Origin: Liolophura sinensis | Taxonomy: Eukaryota > Mollusca > Polyplacophora > Chitonida > Chitonidae | Length of the DNA stretch: 64,000 nucleotides | Direction of reading: 5' to 3' | Assembly (NCBI RefSeq): GCF_032854445.1 | Contig: NC_088300.1 | Coordinates: 28,129,608-28,193,607 of the forward strand | Shown: piece after piece, positions 11,748 through 24,600 of the stretch | Position numbering within the stretch: the first letter of the stretch is position 1 | Layout of the letters: every line of letters starts with the position of its first letter | Translations under genes and position numbers: made by a program | Notes under the pieces: generated by a model | Told to the model about the DNA's origin: nothing | Seen by the model: the letters and a program-made list of their open reading frames with translations, nothing else | Database searches by the model: none

Positions 11748-14016
11748 TTAGTACTGAGACTCGTGTGCAAGACCAGGATGGGTAGACCAGTTAAACATCG
11801 GTAAATGCAGGGAAATGTCTGAAGTGACAGACTTCGCTGACCTTCCCCAGCCTTGGCTGCCATAGGTCTCTTGTGCTATGAATAACCGTGCCATTTCTAA
11901 TTCTTCAACCATTTCAACCGCCTCTGCAAGCATTGGGATGTAGACAACTTGCATTGTCTTATAAATCTTGTATCTTTAATGTCACAAAAAAAATCATAGT
12001 GTTATTTTAATAAAAATATGCATAAATTCCACTGGAAACAGTGCTTCATGGGGTTGAAAACGAAGATTTACAGTAAGTGTGCAGTAGAGCCAGAAATGCT
12101 GTTTAATGATCCTTACACTTTGTCTTATTTTTCACAGCTTTTCTCAAAATGTTATGTTGTTTGTAACTCCATACCGTATAAAGAAAAAGCAGGATTTTAA
12201 TACAATTATTTTAATTATTTGATTGGTGTAAAATGCCATACTCATATTTTACTAATATGACGGCAGCAAGCATTATGGTAGGAGAAAACTTAGAAGGGCT
12301 TGAAAAGTTACCCGTCTGCCTGTGGAGAAATCAAAATTTACCAGTCAGTTGTGACAGGTGAGTACAGGGTTACAAGTGAAATGTCTATTCTTAATTTGGT
12401 TCAAGTTTAATGGCAACTTGCTCAGACTTTGTAACAACATGTCAAGTGACTTCACTGCAGAAGGCTAAAACTATTTGCAGCAAAAGTTTGTATCAATACT
12501 GTTGTCCTCAAGGTCCACAAAAATGTTAATCAGGTATTTATTGCTAAATCGGAAACACCCAGGGGAGTCAGAACCATGGCTTGCATTCATAGCTGGCTCA
12601 CTGTTTGTTTTGTCAACTGTTTTAAACTAACAGTACATTAAATTATAAGCACATCTTGAATATGGAGTCAAACAATAAAATAAACATAAACATTCATATC
12701 CTGTAATGCATGCATGTTAGATGAATACATTTTTTCTATCTCTATCCCATGCATTCTGGAAATCAGGATAATTCTTTGGATTTTTCTTGATGGCCTCCAA
12801 TTCCTTAAATTGGTTGGAATTTTGACTTAGAATAGTTTCAATGATTTCTGTGCAAATGGTTGCTGTATTTAGCAAGAAAACTCAAGGGAGATAAATCTAG
12901 GCAGTATTAATCATCTAAATTAGACTTGCCTCCCTTGGAATATTTAATCTTTCCCTTTACTCCAATTTTTGTGAGTAAATTTGATTATTAATCTGATTGG
13001 TGTTTTAGGCTGTAACTCAAGAATATTTCACTTGCACGACAGCTGCTTGCAATATGGTGGGAGGAAACCAAGCTGAGCCCGGTGGAAAACCACGACCATC
13101 TGCGGTTTGCCAACAGACCTTCCGACGTATTCCTGGAGAGGAAGCCAGGATGGGATAAACACACAGCGATCACATTGGTGAGAGGCTCCAGAGATGTGTG
13201 CTGGCACACTAACGACCTCAGTCACAGCAGTCCCTTAAACGCAATCCAATAAGGACAGCACCTTCTATGGATTAATAAGTCAGTAGATAGTTTGGTTACT
13301 CCACTCAAACATGTATATACTGTGTTACTCCAAGATTTCAAGCAGGTGTGTTGATTTACATCTGAACACTGGATTTATCACGAATAGCAGTCCAAATTTT
13401 CCCACTAGAATTTGCAACAGATACTGTGGTAAGCCTGATGGCATAATGCAGTTCTCATCAGAAGTCGCTCCAAGTTCTAGTCAGAAAATCCAGACCACAC
13501 GAGTAACTGTTCCGGGATGATGGCTTTAGCTGGCTCACCATGATATTTGGGGAGAAGACCCTGGGATTTGAAGAAATAGCCTGGACGACCCTTTTTACTT
13601 TTTTATATTTGGAGTTTGGGATAATGCCCAGTGTGAATTGGAATGTAATGGCAGCCTAATTTTTAAGTACGTACGGGTAAGCGGCGTGTACACCGTTAAG
13701 GTACTTCCACTTGATACACCGTGAATTACCATTCCACTACAGCAATAACCAGAAGGATAACAGTTATCAGGAACCACATTAATTATCAAAACATCTTCAA
13801 CCGTTCAACATGTGAGGTACTGATGTTGAGTGAACTTTATCACACACCACGTGCCCACGTGGTCAACACGCCACACACCAAACACGATAAATATCACTTG
13901 TAACAGCTTTAACACAACGTAAAGGAAACACATACACACACAATCTAAATCCGTCCAGTCGACAGAAAGACGAAATAACCCATTTGGCAAACTGATAAGA
14001 ACAAATTCCTTACCAT
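11748..14016 (-). CDS. Small four-exon gene, product not recognised (125 residues)
   Basis: I do not recognise the product. Exons in gene order: ATG at 14016-14014 directly before a GTAAGG donor; a 22-nt microexon at 13560-13539 between CCCAG and GTGAGC; 12862-12729; and 11966-11748 ending in TAA. The phases join exactly to 378 nt. The protein begins MGLLPKYHATICTEIIETIL and contains KNPKNYPDFQNAWDRDRKN, then a probable helix (LAEAVEMVEELEMARLFIAQ), and ends GLAHESQY. It is charged, with no signal peptide or membrane segment seen. An AATAAA follows the stop by 49 bases. It lies between the PGC-1 family gene (same strand) and the divergent C6orf163-like gene. Weak points are the donor at 12729 (AAT|GTATTC), the microexon, and a possible further 5' exon. 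Confidence 0.55.
12992..13235 (-). repeat. tRNA-headed SINE, strongly decayed
   Basis: Minus-strand copy recognisable from the tail (TGATTGGTGTTTTAGGC), GTGGAAAACCACGACCATCT and the head remnant. It lies in an intron of the small unrecognised gene. Confidence 0.75.
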
Positions 14017-14640
14017 AAGTTCAACTCCTTCTAGAGACAGTGTCTCAGTGATAAGGATGAGTGCTCGTTGACGTCAGCGTGGAATATCGCAAAATCTCGT
14101 CAAATGTCGTTCATGTTCCCATGGCAACCGCATCACGAAAGATAGCGAATAAATTAATACGCCGATTGGAACTCTTCCATCTTTAAGGCCTTTATCGCTC
14201 ACATGTTTCTCTGTTAGATCCATTGGCGCAAGATTGTTGTATTTAGTATTTTTTCTCGAAACGGTTGTAACAGAGGCTTATAATGAGTTACTATATTTCT
14301 ATGCGAAGTCCATATCCGGTTGGGAAACATGAGTGCTGTTCGGTTGTAAACATTGTCCACTCCTAGGCTTAGAATTTTGTGCAGGGGGAAGTCAAAGGAC
14401 GCTAATTTGGTCATTGTTTGTATCACGGACCTGATTGTAGTTCACACAGAAGCACCTCAAGGCGATGATGTTGCGCATTTTTATGAATTGCCACAGGCAC
14501 TTTTGAATGCGAATGTGTGAAGACTACCAGGCGTCAATGTAGTGAGAAGTGTGCATGCTTTCCTAACAGTTAATGTCTAACTCATAGACGTCAAGTTGTA
14601 TACTTTGCATGTAATCCAGATCGACACACTTCAGCTTAAC
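14017..14640. promoter_or_regulatory. Divergent promoter region with CRE-like motifs
   Basis: The 0.6 kb between the start codons of two head-to-head genes. A palindromic TGACGTCA (CRE consensus) is at 14069-14076, 53 bases before the minus-strand ATG. A GACGTCA is at 14587-14593, 48 bases before the plus-strand ATG. Minus-strand ATGs here open short upstream frames, for example to the stop near 14214, so 5' UTR exons probably lie inside. Promoter function is inferred from geometry. Confidence 0.5.
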
Positions 14641-16379
14641 ATGTCACAGCCAATTTCATTAACCTTACCAGCGTTGCCTAGGTATTCTGGTGTTCCGAAA
14701 CGCTATGAGGAAACAAGGCCAGTCCTTATTCAAGATTTCTCACACAAAAGAATATTAGGTAGGTCTTTCGTGGTTCATCATTGAGATTTATATCTTTAAA
14801 GAGCCTTTGTCACTGCACCTATGCCTGGTACCATTTCTAATTTAGGTACAAAGATTTTTACATCCTGAATCCTTTTGCCAAATCAGCTTTTTTCTGAAAT
14901 TGTAATGTAATTAAACCCATTATGTCTATTGAAGTTTACGCATGCTGTTTCTCTCACCTCTGCTAACAGTTATCACGCTATGATAAATATGTATTAGTCC
15001 TTCCAGCATGCTGAAGCCATACCCAAATTAGAAGTTGGAATTAGTTATTTTTTGTTTGTCAAACTAGGCCCTTGGTCATGAAATCCATCGTAAGCTCCAT
15101 GAAGAAGCAGAAGAAGAAAAGCAAAAAGCAATTCGTACCACAGAGGAGATGGTGTGGCTGGAAGCCAAGGCTGTGGCTGAACAGGACTTACAGCGAGTCC
15201 TGGAAGAGGCCAAATTAGAACAGGATCGCGTGGTAAAAAAAATCCATGAAAGCGCAAGGTCATGCAATCAAGGTTTGGTGTATTACTTTAGTTGTAGAGT
15301 GTGAAATTACACCCAAATTTTGGAAAATACCTTAGCGTATATAAAAAAGGTTACCTAGTTATAGCACAAAATTCCAAATAGTTTTTGAAATGTGGCCTTA
15401 TTAACATGGTGCTTGTGTACAGCCTTCCTCACATTTTACACAAAAAAATATACTTTAAATTAGGCATTGCAGCAAAATATTTAAACCCACCTCTTGGTGC
15501 CTTTCACCAATGCGGTCGCTGTGAGTTCAAGTCCAGCTCATGCTGGCTTCCTCTCCGGCCGTACGTGGGAAGGTCTTTCAGCAACCTGCCGTTGGTCGTG
15601 GGTTTCCCCTGGGCTCTGCCCGGTTTCCACCCGGGCTGGCTGCCGTCGTATAAGTGAAATGTTCTTGAGTACGGCGTAGAACACCAATCAAATAAATAAA
15701 TAAATCTTGGTGCCTTGATTTAGTTCCTGCCGTTTCTTACTTTGATGGAACATGTAGTGTAGTAAGTGTATGTGCCATAAACTCAAAAGCATGCACTAAA
15801 CACTAAAGAAACGCTAAACACACAGTGACATCCTTGGTTGTTGAACTAGGGAACACTTCCCTTAGATATTAAACTGTCAAACTGTAGTGTAAAATGACAG
15901 AAAAACACAGGGCATAATGGAAATAGAAAAATCAATCGAGGTACAGTGCATATTTTACCAAAAGTGGAATAATCTCCATGACACTTATAACTGTAAATTA
16001 AAGACAAGCACCGGTAAGAATATATAACCCCTAAAATTGTTTGCTATCATTGATTCTGGCATACTCTCATGCATATTGCTAAACCAGGAGCTGGAGAAGA
16101 AGATGCTGTAAGACAGCTGTTCTAAATGTCCAATTTCATTCTAGTTTCACATACACTTATTACTGTAAACATGTATATAAGATCATGTCACATGAAATTC
16201 TGTATCTTTATGCCCGGTTAAAGACTTTCAATTTCGGATTGGCTGGAAGTGCCCTAAACGTTCATTCTGAATTTCGGCGATGCGTGGTAATGATCTGTAA
16301 TGTCTACTGTAATGTTGTAAGTAACTGACTCACATCGTGTGTCCAATAATGCTGTTCATGTTACATTGTATAACCTTTT

Positions 16380-16448
<69 letters not shown>

Positions 16449-19120
16449 GCACATAAATTATCATAAAATGTATGTCATGTATGTATGGCTTTTTCAAAAA
16501 TTTATTTACAATATGAGTGGAGAACAACTCTGTAATTTCTTTCCTAGTTGGCAAAGATATGTAACTTGATGTGAGAAAACTTTCAAAAGCTGCCTGTGAA
16601 CAGTTATTGTATAAAAAGGGCAAATTAGGTAGTTTTTTTGACCTGGAGCATAATCAAACACCAAGTACATCCAAAATAAAGCTTTAAAGTGGCCATTCCA
16701 TATTGTATATGTATGAATGACCTTGTACCTGTATGTAAGTAATGATATTCAGGTAGCAAAGATCTCCTTTATATTTCACCTGACCCGTAGCAGTTCATTG
16801 AAAATACAAAATTTAATGAAAACATTAGGCAAAGTGTTAGTATCTCAAAAAGTATTGAGTGTATTACTTTTCTAAGGCCACATTCTGAAAACCTGGATAG
16901 GAAAACCTCAGTAGGTGGAATTAGAACAGACCTTTGCTGTGAATGGGAAATTGTAACCATCTTAAATTGACTCCATGACCAAGACATTTCAAGCATTTCA
17001 GGATCACTGCAAAAAAAAAAAAAAACATTGTTTTTGGATGATTGAACATGGAATGACCCTGTATGTGTACTTTAAATAGTTTGGTACTTTTTTGTGTTTA
17101 AAGCCAGTATCTCAAAGTGAAGCAATCAGCTAAGTGTTACAAGCTGTAGCTATGTGAAACACCAGGTGGTCACACAGAAAATGTGAAAAATGCTGTTTAT
17201 GTCATTAAAATATAGACTATTAAGTTAAAATGCTTCATACTTACTATTTAAACAGAGGTTGATTTATCTAAGCATAGCACAAAATTGTGCAAAAATAGTG
17301 TATAGCAGTCATGTGGGTGTTGCTGTTGCGTTGACTAGTAGTTGTTCTCAATTGATAGCTTTTGACTTCATTATTATTGTTGATTATTTAGATATATTCT
17401 CTACATATATTTTCATCGCGACAAACAAAATACTGCCATTAAAACTACACCCCACCGACGTTGCTAACTTGTAAGTTTCTGTATTATCTTTATCTATCAC
17501 CAAATCCTTGTTATTCTCACATAACCAGTAAGTCAGTTAATGTGAGTTTTGAAATTAATCTTTCTTCATATAGCTGTAATGTAAAAAAAGAATTCTAAAG
17601 ATACAAGTATTTATTTAATAATATTTATTTCTTATTTTCTTCATTGTAGTATGCCTAAATCATGGTGATTAATCAATTAATACAGAAGAATTTTATTCAT
17701 GTGTATTCAAATAGTGCTGCATTTTGTAGTAACTGGGAATGTACGCACATACATACATCATTATAACTGAAACAAAGACAGGTTTATTGCTACCTGTGTT
17801 TTATGATTGAGATGTTTTGTTGCTCCCTGTATTTCACAATTATAACAATTTAACAAAACAGCAAGAAGCATTGCGTGTGGAGATGGCCATGCAGAAGTCA
17901 GCCCTAGAACAGGTGCGCATAGAGCGCGAGGAAGGTGCGAGGAGGATGAAGGAAGTTCTAGCACAAATGGAAGCTGAAATTGTGCAGAAGCGGGAAGAGG
18001 CAGTAAAGGCTGCCAGGGAGGAAGAACAGAGGATTGCAGCAAGGGAAATAGCCAGAATCACAAGGTAATCTATTATTTGGTATAAAGGAAGAAATGAAAA
18101 ACTCATTATGGCTTAAAGCTATTTTGGCAATATTACAGCCATATATTGTGGGGAGATCATCTAAAAAAAAAAGAAGGAATGAATGAAAGAAAAATTATGT
18201 ACTAATATCACATTGGTAATATTGCAGATATATTATTGGATGAACATCTGTTACTTGGAATTACAGATACTTCACAGGATAGCTATCAAAAGTGCTTCAC
18301 AGCACTTATAGTACTACACAGCACTTATAGTACTACATCTATTAGTTACAGAAATGAATATCATTTCTTCACATCTTTTGGAGAAAATACCCCTTCAACA
18401 GATTTGATCAGTAAAGAAGTGAATATCCTTTCTTCACATGTATAAGAGAAAATATCTCAAATTTTCAACTAATTTGGACCAGTGAACTATTACTTTAGAT
18501 ACAGTTTGTAAACATGATTGACACACAATTTTGAAGACTTATGATGTATAGTTCAAGTGCACATAAATTATAAAAAAAAAAACTTGTGCAGATTAGTTAA
18601 CATTCTTCAAATATCCCAAGGCATACAATATGTCATTGGTTGCATTTGTTGAAGATTTGCAGTATTTATATATCAATGATATCAGTGGGTGTTATTTCTC
18701 CTTTCTAGAATTCACAATGAAGAACTGAAAAGGGTAAAAGACGAGGCGGAGGCAGTCTTAAAGGAGACAAAAGAGGAAATTTCTGAAGTCCAAGAGAAAG
18801 CTGTTAAAGAAGCTGTTCAGGAGACAATAAAGCAAGAGAATTTGAAACACACGGCTGATTTGGCTTCTGCTATCGTCAGCTACGATATAGAATTGGCCAA
18901 AATGAGAATTGAACTGGACATACAGCTGAATGAGATCAACAGGTTACTGGCAAGAGTGGAGGATAGAGAACGCGCCAAAGAACGAATAAAGGAGGAACTG
19001 AAAAGAACCAGACAATCGTTCCAGGATTACATCACACGTGTGGGAAAGTTTACAGAGGGCCACGCTGCCTTTATGCTCAATCCAATGGTCGAAAGTGTTG
19101 TGGACTTGTCAGAGTCATAA
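14641..19120 (+). CDS. Coiled-coil protein resembling human C6orf163
   Basis: Exons: 14641-14758 (MSQPISLTLPALPRYSGVPK...), 15068-15272 or 15258, 17862/17866-18064 and 18709-19120. About 310 residues; the human protein is about 330. After a short N-terminus with FSHKRIL, nearly everything is charged heptad-rich helix (EEAEEEKQKA, KREEAVKAAREEEQRIAARE, EEISEVQEKAVKEAVQET). It ends with RTRQSFQDYI and GHAAFML, which match my memory of the C6orf163 C-terminus (MAFQKYI, GHADFIL). Exon 3 to exon 4 joins in phase. Exon 1 to 2 is one base out of phase with the best donor and acceptor (TTAG|GTAGGT, CTAG|GCC), and exon 2 to 3 has two possible junctions. So a sequence error, a missed small exon or unusual splicing is possible. 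Molecular function is unknown. Confidence 0.68.
15498..15708 (+). repeat. SINE, 5'-truncated
   Basis: Plus-strand copy starting inside the tRNA-like head at TTTCACCAATGCGGTCGCTG and complete through core and tail (AATCAAATAAATAAATAAAT). It lies in the intron after exon 2 of the C6orf163-like gene. Confidence 0.85.
16382..16446. repeat. Compound (AC)n(AT)n microsatellite
   Basis: About 17 AC units run directly into about 15 AT units, intronic. Expected to be length-polymorphic. Confidence 0.95.
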
Positions 19121-21550
19121 AAATAGAAAATAACAACCATTGCCAAACACAATTCCAGATAATGCCAACATGAATAGATCTGTGGATCTCATTCAGCTAC
19201 ATATCCAATGAGTGACGTATGTTTGTATGTCTGTCTTAAGTATTTATGTTCAAAAGATTTTATAACTTGTATTTATGTTTGCAAATAGTTTCAAGGAAGA
19301 AGAATTTGGAGGGGGGCGGGGAACAGCAGTAAGAGGGTGGGGAGACGTGGGGGAGAGTAGGGACACTGTTTGGGTTAAAGAAAGACCGTCAATCAGAAAT
19401 AGTGTTAGCTATTAGTGTTCTGATTTAGACAGTCTCAGATAAGTAGATAATACCAGGTTATGTTTTTTTGTAAATTACTTCATGGTTCAGTCATTTTGTT
19501 TGTTTTGTATTTGTTTGTCCCATATGTACCATCAGAACATTTTGATACGGAACAGTTTACATTTAGACAACAGTTGGATTGATTTTCCCCACATCCTTTT
19601 GTCACTGGTCTTGCCACCTGGAATAATGAATTTTCTATTTTTTTAATCTTGATCAAATTCTACCATATTTTCATATACATGTCCATGTATCCTCTTTTTG
19701 ATACATGTTATATTGTGATAGTACTAATGATTTTATTATGTTTAGTGTGAGTACCATTAAAAAAAATCATGTATATTAACACTGAAAAACTGTTCTTAGT
19801 GCTTTGTTTCCTTTACAGTAATATTTACTGTAATATATTGACTTCATTTAATTCACAGGCTTAAATAGACAAAGGATGCTGTTATAAATATTTATTACCA
19901 TTGCAAATGTAAATGTTTTAATATTTTGTATCCCACATTTCAGTGAAAGCAAGAGAATAATTCTGGTCTATCTGCAACAGCTGGGTTTCTGTGCAAATTA
20001 CGTTGTCAAATATTGTTTAGTGGTGATTAAATTCTGCCAGCATATCAATTTTTGGAACCTCAAATCTAGTTATTAAACCAGCTTGCTCCAATCATAAGTT
20101 TTGCATGTTGACATGTTTTCACTAGATTTAAATTAGCTTAATTTGCTTGCTTTTCTTTATCTTAGTGGTAATTATAATGACAGGTGCACCTATGCTGTGG
20201 ACCTTTCCGTGTAGGTATGGCCAATAAGATCAGAAGAAAAGTCACAAAAATTGTTGCATAAAGTTTTGTGAAGGTGGTCTTCTATGCTTTCATACGTGTA
20301 ATAATATTCTCTTCCGGAACACGAGGAGACCTTGACCAATGAAATCGCCTGTGCAAGTTACTGCTCCTGCCTATTCGGCTTTGGGTGCGAGTCGAAAAGT
20401 TTGTGCCAGTTGCCTTGTGAAACTCCAAAATTCTTCCATTAAGGTCAGACCATAACCAAGGTGATCATGTAGTCAATTCCAGCTCAGCTGGATTCCAGTC
20501 ACAAGATTTTGTCAATTTACTGGTTAAATTCCCTTAGGCTCTCTCTGGTTTTCTCCAATAAATCTGACATAAGTCAGATATGTCAGATACTCATTAGTGC
20601 AATGAAAACACCAATCAGATAAATATATGTCCATAACAAGCCGATTAAACACGGTGTAAATGATGGGGAAGGATTGAAAGGACATTACTTTTATAATATT
20701 ACTACCTATCACAACCAGTTGAGTCACGTCTCAGCCTCTTGTGTAGGCTGAACTTTAAGGTGCCGTATGGATATGCATCATCTGGCCAATTCCTTTCTCA
20801 TGAAAGGTTTGATTAAGTGAGAAGGTATGAAATTAGGTGACACTTCAAGAGCCCAAACCCCAATTGCAAAGAGACAATACTCTGTATTTGTACATGTCAC
20901 AATTGGTAGAACGTTTGCTTTGGGAGCAATAGATCCAGGGTCAATCCTAAGTCGAGTCACACCTAAGACCTTAAAAGAAGAAGTTGTAACTTCCTCGCTT
21001 GGCATTCAGGGGATAGTGCAACGATTGGTTGACCCATATCAGTATAATGGCTCAGGTGGGCGGCTTACTTGCCTTTGGTAAGGCATCTCAGTGAAGCAGC
21101 AGTAGATAAAAGAGCAGTGGAAATCCGTCCTACAACAAGAAGGCACATTACAAGCATTCTAAGGATTCCTTCACTGTCATATGACTGAAAAATTGTTAAG
21201 TACAAGGTTAAACCTCAAGCACTCACTCTCTCAATGGTGAAGAATCATTAAAAATTTCCCGGACCTGAATTCAGATGAAAATCGCCACCAAAATTTAACG
21301 TATGGCCTAGGAAAACCCATACCTGCATTGCGAAATGGCGTCCATGGCTCAGTGGTGACATACAATGTCAAGGTTTGTCAGGTATTGATGGCTGTTCATT
21401 AGGATCATTCAGATTTCCTACTCAGTCAAAATTCTCAATTACAGCTTTAAGCACCAATCAAATGAATAAATACATTAGTTCAAAACCTTGCGAAACACTA
21501 TATCTGTGACAAAAATGAAACCATTTGCTTTGGTGGACAGATAAAAAGAC
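19121..21550. other. Convergent intergenic region with decayed repeats
   Basis: No coding exon recognised between the stop of the C6orf163-like gene and the 3' end of EXOSC1. It should contain the 3' UTR of the former; no clear AATAAA was found. A SINE-tail fragment is at about 20525-20625 and a tRNA-like repeat begins at about 20880. A GA-rich patch (GGAGGGGGGCGGGG) is at about 19310. Confidence 0.5.
20878..21130 (+). repeat. tRNA-like dispersed repeat, second type
   Basis: Contains TTGGTAGAACGTTTGCTTTG and GATCCAGGGTCAATCC, spaced like the A and B boxes of a tRNA-derived head, then GTCACACCTAAGACC. It does not match the main SINE of this window. No second copy is present here, so the call rests on the tRNA-like arrangement. 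Confidence 0.4.
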
Positions 21551-21556
21551 TTTATT
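21551..21556 (-). terminator. Polyadenylation signal of EXOSC1
   Basis: Minus-strand AATAAA about 75 bases beyond the EXOSC1 stop codon, a normal distance for a short 3' UTR. Confidence 0.65.
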
Positions 21557-21628
21557 TCTAAAATTATTAAAAAAAATATATATATATATAAACATTAAAT
21601 TCCTTGCATGAAGAAACAATAACACTGA

Positions 21629-24600
21629 TCACGTGTCATCTGATGTTATGAATTTAGGCTGCACTTTTGCAACTTTTCTGTACTCCTTTGCAAACGTTTT
21701 TGGACACTGCATTTCACACCAGCTGATAGGAACCATGGGTGCACCTTTAAAATAAGACAACCAGTCAGAAAAGTAAATATACATGTACATACAAACAAGT
21801 AGTGAAAACTGACAGATAATGTACACTTTAACCGTCTCAGAAAATAAATCATACCATATACAGTGTACATACTGGATTAACAATATTTAGTCTCTCTTTT
21901 TCACAGTAGGTAACTGTCAGCAGTTCTATCAGGTACCTCACAAACGTCCATAGTTTAATGCAATCATTCTGGTTTCCTCCACCCATAAAATCTGTGTATG
22001 GCGTTAAACACCAATCACAACCATACAATCCAGGCATCTGACTGCATTTTATGTTTTCTTGCAAGAGTACTGTTTACACTTACCTGCTTCACTAGTTGCC
22101 ACGACAACCCCCAGCTCATTCTCAGCTGTGCTCAGAAGGTAAGAGTAAGCATCTCCTAATGACAACTACGAAAGATTAAGGAACCAATTCATAAGCACTG
22201 TGACAAATTTAACATTTAACATACCTGTAGACAGATAGGGAATAGTAACATCATAAGACAGTAAGACTTTAATTATACTCATTATTTCAGGAACATTTTT
22301 GATGATTGATGGATAATGTCAATATAGTACTTGATATTTAATAGTTGTTGCTGCAGTTTCAAGAGATCTGGTTTCTTTTGAGTACTATTTTTCAGTATGA
22401 ACGTAGATTATTATAGTCATTTGCTGTTTAAAAACTAATAATTGGTGACATTTTATACAGTAACATCTGTCGTCTATGACAGCTGCAGTTCCCAAGTGCA
22501 AATCCACTAGCATCCACGGATAATACGTGGATGGAATCAGCCTGTGTAGAATCTCTAGTGGAATTTCGGCAGTGTTCAACATTAGTGTGGATAGAGCCTC
22601 TGTAGATACTATAGTCTATTTCTTTTACTGAGTTGCGTATATTCAGCTGTTTGTATAGTCAGTCATAGCTGCTACCAAAATTCTCTTATTCAGTGTCACG
22701 TAACAAGCCAAGCTCTACACGCTGATATGTTGAACATCCATATTATTACAAAGAAATTCAGTATGAGAAGTATCAGAGTGTAGAAGCACTAGGATCCACG
22801 GGGAATAAGCCAGTGTAGAATTTTTTTCAAGGAAGTTTCTGCGGAGTTTTGTTTTATCGTTAGTGTGGAAACAGCCTCTGTAGATACTAGGTAGAAGTAT
22901 CATGAACCGAGGAGCCTCTGGGGTAATAGGTACACCATAATGATATATAGTGCTGTGTTTTGATGAATTAGAAACACCAACACATCTCTATCATCAGCGT
23001 CCTTGGACATAGGGGAAATAAAAATTGTTGTCCATTGCTGAACTGAATATTCTGTCTGGACTTTAATCAATTCATATTTATTTTTCACTAGAATTCATGC
23101 TTTTTCTTCAGTCTTGAATTTGGAAGCCAGATTATTTAATCTACTTCAAAAATTATGTAGGGGTGCCTCCACAAGTTTGGTGTAAATATTTACATCACTC
23201 CACGGTTTGTACCAAAATTCACAAGGCACTATCAAAAGGTGATTGAGTTCATGAGAACTGGTACTCACCATAGACTTTCAAAGTAAAAAGGAAATATAAT
23301 CACTCTACACTTGAACAGTGGCAACGATTGGAAGAAATTCCCGCTGCAGTACTTGAATGTTTTATACCATGAACAGAGATTAACATTTCTTCTAGTACAC
23401 AAAAACAAACTAAGTAAATCAAACATACTTCCATGAGTATCATGTGCATCTTCAAGACACATAATCTACACTGGTTTTATCTGCTAAAGACTTAGCTCAG
23501 TTAACACTAAACATGATAAATGTCTTAACTCCTGCCATCCCATCACTCTCACTCCCCTGCTGAAACATTGGTAGCGCTTTGTGTTAAAATACCCTGAAAC
23601 TTGACCAAATAAACTGCTCATCCTACGACACCAAAGGATACAACTCGACTGATAATAACATCTCCTGGTCTGAAACACTTGTACAGTTCCACCTGAAACA
23701 GAGACATAAAGTATTACAAACTAGAACATTATAATACTGACACACTACTGGACTGGTACATTTGTGGGCTGTTAAACTGGTTGACTTTGACAGTTGTACC
23801 TTCACACCTATGGACTGTCATACATGTACTTGCACACTGTCATACTGCTGGGCTGTCAAACGACATACTGGTGGACGGTCGTACTGGCACACTGCAAACT
23901 GGCACAGGTAGGCTATCTTACTGGAAGACTCATAGTAACAGTGGACTGTGAACTCCATATACAGAAATTGTGCATCACAATTTGGGTGCTCAAACAAGGA
24001 AATTTGATGACAATCATAACAAGAGATGATCAATCAAATATAATTGGTTTGTTTTGTATTAAAATTGTTCCAGAAAGGCTATCCTGGCTTGTTTATGTAA
24101 CAATTCTGTTCTATTTTGCCTACACCATACATTATGTGTGTCAAACCACTTGAGTGCTAAAATGTATTGTATGATCACCAAAGCCTTTATACTGGGTGAG
24201 ACCCTGGGTGAGATGTTGGGAGAGATCCTAGGTGAGACCCAGGGTGACACAGGTGAGATCCTGGGTAGGCTCTCAAACTTGTCCCACTGACAGATAAGGA
24301 AAGCAAATATGTGTACTTGTATATTTATACCAATCCAGGCATATACTGTACTGTATATGGTATTAATCCAAATAACTAGCTGTAATTATCAGTCATCTCT
24401 TTGTTGAATGAGAAACTATAAACCCATTTTAGAGGAGTTTGATGTAGTATTCCTTTTGACACAATCATTGCAAAATTGTGTGTGTGTTTAGATGACAGAT
24501 GCAGCTCTAAGAGCACCACAAGAATCTGCTACAACCCTTATTAAACATCGACTTTATACAGGATGACAAATAATAATGTTTTACCTTGTCCTTTTCTGTG

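Noticed and set aside
13380-13640. Minus-strand coding-looking stretch (RPGYFFKSQGLLPKYHGEP)
   Set aside because: The frame is open, but a proper acceptor (TTCTTCAAATCCCAG) and donor (ATG|GTGAGC) delimit only 22 nt inside it, and only those 22 nt fit the phases of the neighbouring exons. The rest is treated as intron.
16382-16446. Coding open frames across the (AC)n(AT)n microsatellite
   Set aside because: Repeat-driven frames of His-Thr, Tyr-Ile and Cys-Val residues with no splice context.
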